From an uncultured Marvinbryantia sp. (GTDB lineage: Bacteria; Bacillota; Clostridia; Lachnospirales; Lachnospiraceae), in contig CAKRON010000121.1 of assembly GCA_934373455.1 (NCBI GenBank), forward strand, positions 1 through 6,484: a DNA stretch of 6,484 nt, read 5' to 3'. The notes below the pieces were generated by a model. The model did not search any database, was not told the origin of the DNA, and saw only the letters and a program-made list of their open reading frames with translations. Of this stretch, positions 1-5,475 are shown in pieces. Each line of letters opens with the position of its first letter. Position 1 is the stretch's first letter. The position numbers were made by a program, and so were the translations under genes.

Positions 1-260
1 CCTGCTTCGTCTGAGAAAAGCTTTTTGCAGGTCTGGCATCTCCAGTAGGCTTCATATCCAGCTTCCGTGCAGCCGGCTTCTTTTCTCTTGACTGCTTTCA
101 GATTATGACCTGTCGCTTTGATCTCTTTCGGATTGATGATTTCCACAGTCCCTGCTTCGTCTGAGAAAAGCTTTTTGCAGGCCTGGCATCTCCAGTAGGC
201 TTCATATCCATCTTCAGTGCAGCCGGCGTCTTTCCTCTTGACTGCTTTCAGATCATGTCC
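1..260 (-). repeat. Tandem 150-bp (50-aa) repeats in the surface protein gene, second copy cut by the edge
   Basis: The string cctgcttcgtctgagaaaag occurs at 1 and again at 151, exactly 150 nt apart, and most positions between the copies match. The first complete unit (in gene direction) is 111-260, residues 217-266; the second starts at 110 and is truncated. Each unit encodes one Cys followed by a CxxC pair (C230, C241, C244 in the first). The array probably continues past the left edge. Confidence 0.92.
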
Positions 261-908
261 AACAGCGGGAATTTTCTCGGTGTAGCTGTGGCTGTTGTCA
301 TTCTTGCAGACATAAGTGCGGACACCTTCTGTAGTGCAGGTGGGTTTTGTTGTCACAGAGCTTTCGTAATTGTGTCCTGCAGCAGGGATTGGCTCGGTGT
401 AGGTGTGGCTGCTGTCATTCTTGCAGACATAAGTGCGAACACCGTCTGTAGTGCAGGTGGGTTTTGTCGTCACAGAGCTTTCGTAGTTGTGTCCTGCAGC
501 AGGGATTGGCTCGGTGTAGGTGTGGCTGCTGTCATTCTTGCAGACATAGGTACGAACGCCGTCTTGCGTACAAGTGGGGGCTTGAGTGACAGTACTTATA
601 TAATTGTGGCCGAGAGCACCATATTCGTAGCCACATTTATCGCAGATTCTGCCCGTTGTACAGGTGGCTGTTCCACTGAAGGAATGGGTTTCAATATCCC
701 TACCAACAACATGATTGCAAGTTGTGCATGAATAAATTACATAATGATAATTTGAGTTTCGGGGTTGATAGCCGGAAATGTACGTTTCTCTCAGCTCACC
801 ATTGCAATAATCACAATACCTCGCATTTTGAGACGCATACGCCGTCACTGGCATAACAGCCAGCACCATGCCCAGCGTAAGCAGGACGCCCAAAAATCCT
901 TTTTTCAT
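1..908 (-). CDS. Secreted Cys/His-repeat surface protein, N-terminal 302 residues (runs off left edge)
   Basis: Reading from ATG at 908, the frame is open to the window edge. It begins with a signal peptide (MKKGFLGVLL, hydrophobic to about residue 22, AYA-S cleavage site near 25/26), so the product is exported. Residues 31-92 carry CDYC, CTTC and CDKC pairs, which suggest a small metal-binding or disulfide domain. Residues 100-216 are three 39-residue repeats of the form GHNYxSxVTxxPTC...YVCKND. From 217 come 50-residue repeats (GHxLKAVKRK...GC...YWRCQxCKKLFSDEAG). Such Gly-His/Cys repeats are common in large cell-surface proteins of gut Clostridia; ligand and anchoring cannot be judged because the C-terminus is missing. 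The start has an excellent GGGAGG site 7 nt upstream. An in-frame ATG at 986 would add 26 residues (MEAVNMIKSL...) and is less likely. The gene lies 112 nt downstream of a LuxR-type regulator on the same strand. Confidence 0.88.
   Translation of the reverse strand, partial: MKKGFLGVLLTLGMVLAVMPVTAYASQNARYCDYCNGELRETYISGYQPRNSNYHYVIYSCTTCNHVVGRDIETHSFSGTATCTTGRICDKCGYEYGALGHNYISTVTQAPTCTQDGVRTYVCKNDSSHTYTEPIPAAGHNYESSVTTKPTCTTDGVRTYVCKNDSSHTYTEPIPAAGHNYESSVTTKPTCTTEGVRTYVCKNDNSHSYTEKIPAVGHDLKAVKRKDAGCTEDGYEAYWRCQACKKLFSDEAGTVEIINPKEIKATGHNLKAVKRKEAGCTEAGYEAYWRCQTCKKLFSDEA
261..611 (-). repeat. Three tandem 117-bp (39-aa) repeats in the surface protein gene
   Basis: Units occupy 495-611, 378-494 and 261-377 (residues 100-138, 139-177 and 178-216). 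The anchor gtcattcttgcagacat recurs at 297, 414 and 531, exactly 117 nt apart. Units 1 and 2 share a run of roughly 60 identical bases around 'ggctcggtgtaggtgtggct', which points to recent duplication or homogenisation. Each unit encodes a Gly-His start and a pair of cysteines nine residues apart. Confidence 0.93.
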
Positions 909-1020
909 ATAGTTTCCTCCCAATAAACATCGAATTTTGTTGGTAATTTCTGTATATAAAGATTTTATCATGTTGACTGCTTCCATATAATCTCCGTTTC
1001 ACCTCGAAAAAGTATATTTT

Positions 1021-2022
1021 CTATTTCAGCATATAATTTTTCAGTTCATCCCTCTTTTTTATATTCAGCTTCACATAAATCCTGCTCAGATAAGTTTTAA
1101 CCGTATTGGGTGAAAATCCCAGATAATCTGCAATTTCCTGATTATTCCAGTCACGGCTTGCCAGCATGGCAATCGAGAATTCCACCGTGGATAATGCATC
1201 TGTTACAGAATTTTCCGACATCGGATTGTGGATTGCCATCCATCCTCTGCTAAAACTGATAACCTGATCCGATAATTTGTTATATAGTTTTGAATCCTCC
1301 TTGCGGATACATGACTCCAGAAGCCCCTGCAGCAAACCATGATGTTCAATAAAGGGTTCCAGGAATTCGTCTTCTTTCGCCATGTTCCATGCCAGCATCA
1401 ATGCGTCTTTCGCTTTCTGCTGATGTTTCAGATTCATCTGGCACATTGCCATCATACAATAAAGATAAATCATACTAATCGGATAGGTGCCGTCCCTGAA
1501 CATGAATGCTGCCTCACAAATTCCAAGCGCTCTGCCGTACTCCCCTTTCAAATACGCCATATGAGCTATCACATAGGCAGAAAACATCTTAATTCCAGGA
1601 GGCAGTGCTGCTACATAAAATTCCACATCCGGAAGTTCATCTACCGGAAGATGCAAAAGTACGGAAGACATATATCCTGCAAATACACTAATTGCTTTAT
1701 CCTCCGCAGACGAAGAATATTTCATTTCTTTTTCAAGACATTCCCGAATCTCCCGTATCCCTTTTCTGGATGCCACGGCTCTGCCAAGTGTCAGATTCGA
1801 ATATACATATAACAGGCAGGAAGACATCTTAAGCTTTATATTATGGCTCATCAGGTAACATTCTGCTATATGGCTGCATTTCTCCGCCTGCCCGGTAAAA
1901 TAATAATATTCAGCACGTGCAATCTCCTGAAAATCCCTATCTTCAAAACCGGCTACCATCTTTTTCGCTTCACCCGGCTGAAACGATGCATTGATCAGCG
2001 GCAGGATGGTATACTCACTCAT
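1021..2022 (-). CDS. LuxR-type transcriptional regulator with helical-repeat sensory body (333 aa)
   Basis: The C-terminus (about residues 276-331) is a clear LuxR/FixJ-type helix-turn-helix: ASRDWNNQEIADYLGFS, then PNTVKTYLSRIYVKL. This domain binds DNA. The preceding 270 residues are predicted all-helical with TPR-like pieces (AYLKGEYGRALGICEAAF; QKAKDALMLAW), like the MalT-type regulators but without their ATPase domain. There is no receiver domain, so no partner kinase is implied. It is cytoplasmic and its ligand is unknown. I chose ATG at 2022 because GGAGG lies 9 nt upstream; the frame stays open to 2094, but the extra 24 residues look non-coding and have no good site. Its position directly upstream of a secreted repeat protein suggests control of that surface gene, which is inference. 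The start overlaps a tiny possible leader ORF by ATGA. Confidence 0.9.
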   Translation of the reverse strand: MSEYTILPLINASFQPGEAKKMVAGFEDRDFQEIARAEYYYFTGQAEKCSHIAECYLMSHNIKLKMSSCLLYVYSNLTLGRAVASRKGIREIRECLEKEMKYSSSAEDKAISVFAGYMSSVLLHLPVDELPDVEFYVAALPPGIKMFSAYVIAHMAYLKGEYGRALGICEAAFMFRDGTYPISMIYLYCMMAMCQMNLKHQQKAKDALMLAWNMAKEDEFLEPFIEHHGLLQGLLESCIRKEDSKLYNKLSDQVISFSRGWMAIHNPMSENSVTDALSTVEFSIAMLASRDWNNQEIADYLGFSPNTVKTYLSRIYVKLNIKKRDELKNYMLK

Positions 2023-2057
2023 GATTGTGTACCTCCAACGGTTTCTATATTTGACAT
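2019..2057 (-). CDS. Possible 12-aa leader peptide overlapping the luxR-type start
   Basis: The sequence ATGTCAAATATAGAAACC opens a 12-codon frame (MSNIETVGGTQS) whose TGA overlaps the ATG of the regulator as ATGA. An AGGGG lies 8 nt before its start. In the same frame an earlier ATG at 2096 would give 25 residues (MCLWTEIRKG...). The arrangement would allow translational coupling. Nothing beyond the overlap and the weak Shine-Dalgarno supports expression, and the regulator has its own GGAGG inside this frame. Confidence 0.25.
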   Translation of the reverse strand: MSNIETVGGTQS

Positions 2058-2136
2058 TACATCGACCCCTTTCCGTATTTCTGTCCATAAGCACATCTTT
2101 TTATATTTACTAAAAGGCAGAAAAAGGAAAATTCTT

Positions 2137-2499
2137 TCACTTCATTTTCATTTTTTGCACAGAAAATCGTTCTGTTTTGTTTTTCTGTGCCGAAATACAA
2201 ATATAAATAATATATACTACTCCAACGAACAGCATCAAATTCTGAGGCATCCATTCGATTCCTCTATAACCATACGCTTTAAAAATACCTATAAAATTGC
2301 TGATTCCAAGATCTGTGTTTTTATAAATCGTCACCCATGGCACACCTATTCCGATTCGATACATATACAAACTGCTTCCATCTGCTAATGCTGAAACTGG
2401 CAAAAACAACGACAGTAATGCCAAACTTACACAGATTATAAAATATACTTTTAATGAAAATCCTTCTTTTATTTGTTGATATATAGCTTCTATTCTCAT
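2137..2499 (-). CDS. Hypothetical two-helix membrane protein downstream of the anti-sigma gene (120 aa)
   Basis: I do not recognise this family. The protein has a short charged N-terminus (MRIEAIYQQIKEG), a hydrophobic helix at about residues 17-38 (YFIICVSLALLSLFLP), an outside-type loop of about 48 residues rich in Tyr, Gly and Ile, a second helix at about 87-104 (LMLFVGVVYIIYICIS), and a Lys-rich tail. This predicts an inner-membrane protein with both ends in the cytoplasm. GGAG lies 8 nt before the ATG. It follows the anti-sigma gene by 106 nt, or by only 25 nt if the anti-sigma frame once ran through its amber codon to 2525. That suggests it is the third gene of the sigma operon, perhaps a sensor, target or immunity-like partner; this is inference. 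The codons for the tail contain a 10-bp inverted repeat. Confidence 0.72.
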   Translation of the reverse strand: MRIEAIYQQIKEGFSLKVYFIICVSLALLSLFLPVSALADGSSLYMYRIGIGVPWVTIYKNTDLGISNFIGIFKAYGYRGIEWMPQNLMLFVGVVYIIYICISAQKNKTERFSVQKMKMK

Positions 2500-2524
2500 A
2501 GTCTCTTCTCCATTCCTCTCTGAA

Positions 2525-2605
2525 TTATTCAGTTTTCTTCAACGCAACCTTTTCTGTCTGTTCTCCACCTTTCCACTTCATAGTTACCGTAATATGATTT
2601 AACGC
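2525..2605 (-). pseudogene. Cut-off 3' end of the anti-sigma gene, in frame after an amber stop
   Basis: After the TAG at 2606-2608 the same frame continues for 26 sense codons to TAA at 2525-2527, with no frame change. The encoded residues (ALNHITVTMK, then WKGGEQTEKVALKKTE) alternate hydrophobic and polar residues like a final beta hairpin. No ribosome binding site precedes the internal ATG at 2581, so it is unlikely to be a separate gene. The TAA sits 25 nt before the next gene, normal operon spacing. Either a point mutation truncated the gene, or the stop is read through, or the match is accidental. Confidence 0.5.
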
Positions 2606-3760
2606 CTAATCAAGTTCCTCCATTGGTGTATCTGCCGGATCTATCTGAATGCGAAACGGTTCTCCCACTTCTTTCCAGCCATAATTTTCTTCTGCGGGTG
2701 GAATGAACCTCTCTCCCCACTCATATTCATCATCTTCCTGGCTGTCGACCTGTTCATACTCTATTTTCCGTTCATAGAGCTGCAGTTCCAGATAACTGCA
2801 ATCTTTATCTGCCAGGGACATCTGAATTTTACCATCCGGTATGGACTCTCCTGATTCATAATCTCCTACAAAATCAGAACGAAATTCCAGATCATCAGAA
2901 TCCCATCTTGTCTGTAATTCCATAGATACCGGGTTTCCAAAGTTATCCTTTCCCTTTAATTTGTACTCATAATCCATCCAAAACTCCAGGTCTCGATCCT
3001 CATCTGCCAGCGGGACGTTGATTACAGTATAGAGATCATTCATAGTCAGTTCCTGCAATCTCATTTTTCCAGAAGGGAACCTCGGCATGGGAATCTCTAT
3101 ATCCAGTTCCTGTGTCCTCGTTTTTGCTTCCAGTGCTTTTGCATCTACGATAAAATCAAACGCAAATTCTGCCATACTGCCTGCATTATCCAGTCCTACT
3201 CCTGTCCCAGGATCTTTTCCGGCTTCTACCACCAGATGCACTTTTGCTGTTCCATTTAATAATATATCTTCTGAATATCTTTCCACATAGATGAACTTAC
3301 CACTTTTACCTGTACTGTAAATTTCCTCAATCGGATGAAAAACTTTTCCATCAAAAGTTGTCTTTTCACTGTTGATCCATGATGCCAGTGTCCCATCCGG
3401 CATCACAATATCAGCTTCCACCATCAGTATACGCTCATCTGCAATGGCTTCTTTTAAAGTTACGGTAATCCCATTTTTTGTCTGGCTCTGTTCCTGAATA
3501 TCTGATGTATAGCTTAGCAAATCTTTCCGGAATCCCATAATTCTTCCAATCTCGCTGGTGATCTTTTCCACCGTTGCCTGTACAATCGGACTTCTGAATG
3601 CAGCCATTCCCAGAATAAATACAAGCAGCACACAGGCTATCTTTCGACTATAAAACTGCAACACTGGATATTTCCTCGGATGCCATTCTTTTCCAGCCTC
3701 CTCAATCATCTGATCACTGATATTTCCAAACTCTTCTGAAAAATTGAATTCTTTCTTCAT
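2606..3760 (-). CDS. Membrane-anchored anti-sigma factor, DUF4179-like (384 aa to amber stop)
   Basis: The protein has a short cytoplasmic N-terminus (residues 1-39, with ISDQMIEEAGKEW), one transmembrane helix at about 40-56 (IACVLLVFILGMAAF), then a long extracytoplasmic region, largely beta, with many acidic residues. This layout, directly after an ECF sigma gene, matches the DUF4179-type anti-sigma proteins of Clostridia: the N-terminus would hold the sigma factor at the membrane and the outer domain would sense a signal. No zinc-binding HxxxCxxC anti-sigma motif is present. I chose ATG at 3760 because GGAGGGG lies 5 nt upstream and its ATGA overlaps the sigma stop, which indicates coupled translation and matched dosage. 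The frame is open to 3829, but that stretch lies inside the sigma gene. The frame ends at TAG yet continues in phase for 26 more codons, so this allele may lack its natural C-terminus. Confidence 0.85.
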   Translation of the reverse strand: MKKEFNFSEEFGNISDQMIEEAGKEWHPRKYPVLQFYSRKIACVLLVFILGMAAFRSPIVQATVEKITSEIGRIMGFRKDLLSYTSDIQEQSQTKNGITVTLKEAIADERILMVEADIVMPDGTLASWINSEKTTFDGKVFHPIEEIYSTGKSGKFIYVERYSEDILLNGTAKVHLVVEAGKDPGTGVGLDNAGSMAEFAFDFIVDAKALEAKTRTQELDIEIPMPRFPSGKMRLQELTMNDLYTVINVPLADEDRDLEFWMDYEYKLKGKDNFGNPVSMELQTRWDSDDLEFRSDFVGDYESGESIPDGKIQMSLADKDCSYLELQLYERKIEYEQVDSQEDDEYEWGERFIPPAEENYGWKEVGEPFRIQIDPADTPMEELD

Positions 3761-4311
3761 TGGAACCCCTCCTTCTGTAAGATACGTTGCAGTTTCTTCC
3801 TGTTTCTGCACAGATTGGTTTTGATGCACCCTTCGGAAACCTTATGTCTTTTAGCAATTTCTCTGACCGGATCCAGATACCAGTACCGCCGGACAAAAAT
3901 ATCTCGGTCTGTTTCAGACAATTTCTTTAAAAACTGTTCGATGATCTGCATTAGTTCTTTTCTGGCTATCTCTTCATCCACAGAATAAACGCCATTCAAT
4001 TCTTCCATCTCGTCGCACAGATCCGCTATGTGCGTATCCGGCCGTCTCACTGCCCGTTTCTTTCGAAACAGATCGATCGCCTGTCTTCTGGTAATTCTCC
4101 CTACAAATGCAGGCAATACCGAAGGTCTGTGAGGCGGTATTGTCTTCCATGCTGCATACCAGGTACTGCTTAAGCATTCCTCTGAGTCCTCATGATTCTC
4201 CAGAAGATTCCATGCGATCTTATAACAGTATCCAGAATACTTATTACTTAGTTCCGTCACTGCACGTTCTTCCCTTTTCCAAAATAAATCAATGATTTGC
4301 GTATCTTCCAC
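3757..4311 (-). CDS. ECF-family RNA polymerase sigma factor (184 aa)
   Basis: Length and layout fit a group 4 (ECF) sigma factor. Region 2 is at about residues 18-90 (YSGYCYKIAWNLLENHEDSE, then STWYAAW, PAFVGRITRRQAIDLFRKKR), which binds the -10 element and core polymerase. Region 4 is at about 130-180 (LSETDRDIFVRRYW, then VREIAKRHKVSEGCIKTNL), the -35-binding helix-turn-helix. It has no region 1 or 3. The start is GTG at 4311, set by an AGGAGG ending 5 nt upstream. The last codons overlap the anti-sigma gene as ATGA. It is probably held inactive by that membrane protein and, when freed, transcribes its own operon from the ECF-like promoter at 4377-4407. A PrsW-type protease gene lies immediately upstream. 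The signal and regulon cannot be read from the sequence. Confidence 0.94.
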   Translation of the reverse strand: MEDTQIIDLFWKREERAVTELSNKYSGYCYKIAWNLLENHEDSEECLSSTWYAAWKTIPPHRPSVLPAFVGRITRRQAIDLFRKKRAVRRPDTHIADLCDEMEELNGVYSVDEEIARKELMQIIEQFLKKLSETDRDIFVRRYWYLDPVREIAKRHKVSEGCIKTNLCRNRKKLQRILQKEGFQ

Positions 4312-4330
4312 CTTTTCCTCCTGTTTGTCC

Positions 4331-4356
4331 GATTACAAGTATGATTTCTTGTAATC
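4331..4356 (-). promoter_or_regulatory. 9-bp perfect inverted repeat in the sigma gene leader
   Basis: gattacaag (4331-4339) and cttgtaatc (4348-4356) are perfect inverted copies around 8 nt. The site lies between the candidate ECF promoter and the AGGAGG at 4317-4321, so in the transcript it would fold 10 nt upstream of the ribosome binding site; as DNA it could be an operator. It has no U-run, so it is not a terminator. Confidence 0.5.
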
Positions 4357-4376
4357 TGATTTTATCATCTCCTACT

Positions 4377-4407
4377 CTATAAGTCGTATCTTTTTTCAAA
4401 AGGTTAC
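4377..4407 (-). promoter_or_regulatory. Candidate ECF-type autoregulatory promoter of the sigma operon
   Basis: On the minus strand GTAACC (4402-4407) is followed after 15 nt by CGACTTATAG (4377-4386). ECF sigma factors usually read an AAC-containing -35 and a CG-type -10 element about 15-17 nt apart, and they usually transcribe their own gene. The predicted start of transcription falls about 55-60 nt before the GTG. This is a motif match only. Confidence 0.5.
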
Positions 4408-4420
4408 CAGAAAAATAAAA

Positions 4421-4445
4421 AAAGTTCAGTTTCCTGAAAAACTTT
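4421..4445 (-). terminator. Second terminator-like hairpin after prsW
   Basis: The minus-strand RNA reads AAAGUUUUUCAG, a GAAA loop, then CUGAACUUU followed by UUUU. Nine base pairs form around a 3-nt bulge. The U-run suits rho-independent termination of any read-through from prsW just before the ECF promoter. Confidence 0.5.
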
Positions 4446-4453
4446 TGCACAGA

Positions 4454-4480
4454 AAAACACCGATACTGCGCCGGTGTTTT
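4454..4480 (-). terminator. Rho-independent terminator of prsW
   Basis: AAAACACCG (4472-4480 as read on the minus strand) pairs with CGGTGTTTT (4454-4462) across a 9-nt loop and runs into TTTTTC. It lies 21 nt past the prsW stop codon. Confidence 0.8.
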
Positions 4481-4501
4481 ATATGTATCCCAATATTGGT
4501 T

Positions 4502-5134
4502 TTATATCTGTTGCTTTTTCATCAATTGACGGGCAAAAAATATGACGGTAATGCACAGAATCGGGAAAAGATAGCCGCATCTCTGCCAGCTTCCGCCTGC
4601 TGTAACAAGAAGATTGTAGATTCCGTGGAATACTACGCAGAATCCCATAATACCTGCAATGCCTATCAGCCGAAGCCAGGATCTCTGAAATACGAATGCC
4701 AGACCAAGCCCTGATGCGATCCCTCCGCATAGATGCATGGCTCCTGCTGCGATTCCTCTGAGAAACAGAAAGTTAAAATTCGCTGTCCCATTTTCTGTCA
4801 GATAACAGATGTTCTCGAATGTGGCAAAGCCAACTGCAATCAGAATGGCAGCCATTACGATATCCTCTTCTTCCGGTTCAAAGATAAACAGCCAGAGAAG
4901 AAACGGCAGGAATTTTAAAACTTCTTCACAAACCGGTGTAATCTCCACTGCAGTAACCAGTGTATTTGCTCCATATACTGCCATAAAAAAACTGGTCACA
5001 TAGGACGCCAGCAGGCACATCACCATCCCGCAGAGAATAAAGCTGATATATTCCCTCTGCTTTCCCTTTACAAAAAGAAGTGCAAGCAAGAATGGAACTC
5101 CGATACATACCAGAATATTTTCCAGACAGCTCAT
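4502..5134 (-). CDS. prsW: PrsW-family intramembrane metalloprotease (210 aa)
   Basis: PrsW-type proteases cut membrane proteins; in Bacillus subtilis PrsW starts the breakdown of anti-sigma factor RsiW. This protein has about seven or eight hydrophobic segments and the family's signature residues in order: E70-E71 in CEEVLKFLP, F106-E107 and Y111 in FENICY, R126 and H134 in RGIAAGAMH, and H170 in HGIYN. These acidic and histidine residues are the expected metal and catalytic sites. The length is near that of B. subtilis PrsW. GGAGG lies 7 nt before ATG 5134, inside the end of a small upstream gene that it overlaps by ATGA. Its own terminator follows. The adjacent ECF sigma/anti-sigma pair makes that anti-sigma protein the likely substrate, which is inference from context. 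Confidence 0.88.
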   Translation of the reverse strand: MSCLENILVCIGVPFLLALLFVKGKQREYISFILCGMVMCLLASYVTSFFMAVYGANTLVTAVEITPVCEEVLKFLPFLLWLFIFEPEEEDIVMAAILIAVGFATFENICYLTENGTANFNFLFLRGIAAGAMHLCGGIASGLGLAFVFQRSWLRLIGIAGIMGFCVVFHGIYNLLVTAGGSWQRCGYLFPILCITVIFFARQLMKKQQI

Positions 5135-5298
5135 TTACATTCCTCCTTCTTCAGCCAGAAAAACAGACTGCACATAGTCGCCATCAGCAAAAAATCCACA
5201 GCAAAATAAAGATTGAAATGTGTATATCCTGTTGTAAAAACAGAAACAATATAAAGCAGAAGCTGCCACGCAATATTTCCTGCTTCTTTCATTTCCAT
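5131..5298 (-). CDS. Small two-helix membrane protein coupled to prsW (55 aa, or 59 aa from 5310)
   Basis: This frame is too short for most gene finders but looks real. It encodes MEMKEAGNIAWQLLLYIV, then a turn (TTGYTHFNL), a second hydrophobic helix (YFAVDFLLMATMCSLFFW) and a basic/acidic end (LKKEECK). It is predicted to be an integral membrane protein with two helices. Its TGA overlaps the ATG of prsW as ATGA, and its final codons contain the prsW ribosome binding site, so the two should be translated together. Possible starts are ATG at 5310 (MVFYMEMK...), 5298 and 5292; none has a strong Shine-Dalgarno, and TGA lies directly before 5310. I do not recognise the family. A partner or modulator of the protease is a plausible role but only from position. 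Confidence 0.68.
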   Translation of the reverse strand: MEMKEAGNIAWQLLLYIVSVFTTGYTHFNLYFAVDFLLMATMCSLFFWLKKEECK

Positions 5299-5332
5299 AT
5301 AAAATACCATTCATCTTACCGAAACTACAAAT

Positions 5333-5374
5333 CAGCGGGGACGGTGTTTTCCTGCTCTTTCACTGTCCCCGCTG
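5333..5374. repeat. GC-rich palindrome, REP-like dispersed repeat
   Basis: cagcggggacggtg (5333-5346) pairs with cactgtccccgctg (5361-5374) over 14 positions, one of them G-U, around a 14-nt loop. It is much more GC-rich than the AT-rich sequence on both sides. Palindromes built on GGGGACGGT...GTCCCC occur as dispersed repeats in many Firmicute genomes, some tied to IS200-like REP transposases; assigning this copy to them is from memory and similarity only. It has no U-run on either strand. Confidence 0.55.
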
Positions 5375-5475
5375 GTTCTTTCATCCCATGTTATTTAAGC
5401 ACAAGCACAAATACCCCATGTCCTCATAAATAAATCATTCAATCAAACATAAAAATACAGGTCTAATTACAGCAA

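Noticed and set aside
1..611. CRISPR array
   Set aside because: The regular repeats are 117 and 150 bp long, contiguous without spacers, and translate as one open reading frame.
255..731. Plus-strand 158-aa open frame with repeats
   Set aside because: It is the antisense shadow of the 117-bp repeats of the minus-strand surface gene, which has a signal peptide and a strong ribosome site.
811..1002. Minus-strand 63-aa frame starting GTG
   Set aside because: It overlaps the signal-peptide region of the surface gene in another frame and its product has no recognisable feature.
909..1020. Promoter for the surface protein gene
   Set aside because: Several TATA-like strings occur, but none has a credible -35 element at the right distance; the gene may be co-transcribed with the regulator upstream.
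2057..2254. Minus-strand 65-aa frame
   Set aside because: Most of it overlaps the end of the 120-aa membrane protein gene in another frame, and the product shows no domain or membrane pattern of its own.
1339..2388. Two long plus-strand frames (1339-1812 and 1843-2388)
   Set aside because: Both lie opposite the LuxR-type gene or the 120-aa membrane gene, have odd His/Cys/Phe-rich products, and lack convincing ribosome sites.
2153..4456. Shared 14-mer ttttgcacagaaaa at 2153-2166 and 4443-4456
   Set aside because: In AT-rich DNA one match of this length in 6.5 kb is close to chance, and the two sites lie in unlike contexts.
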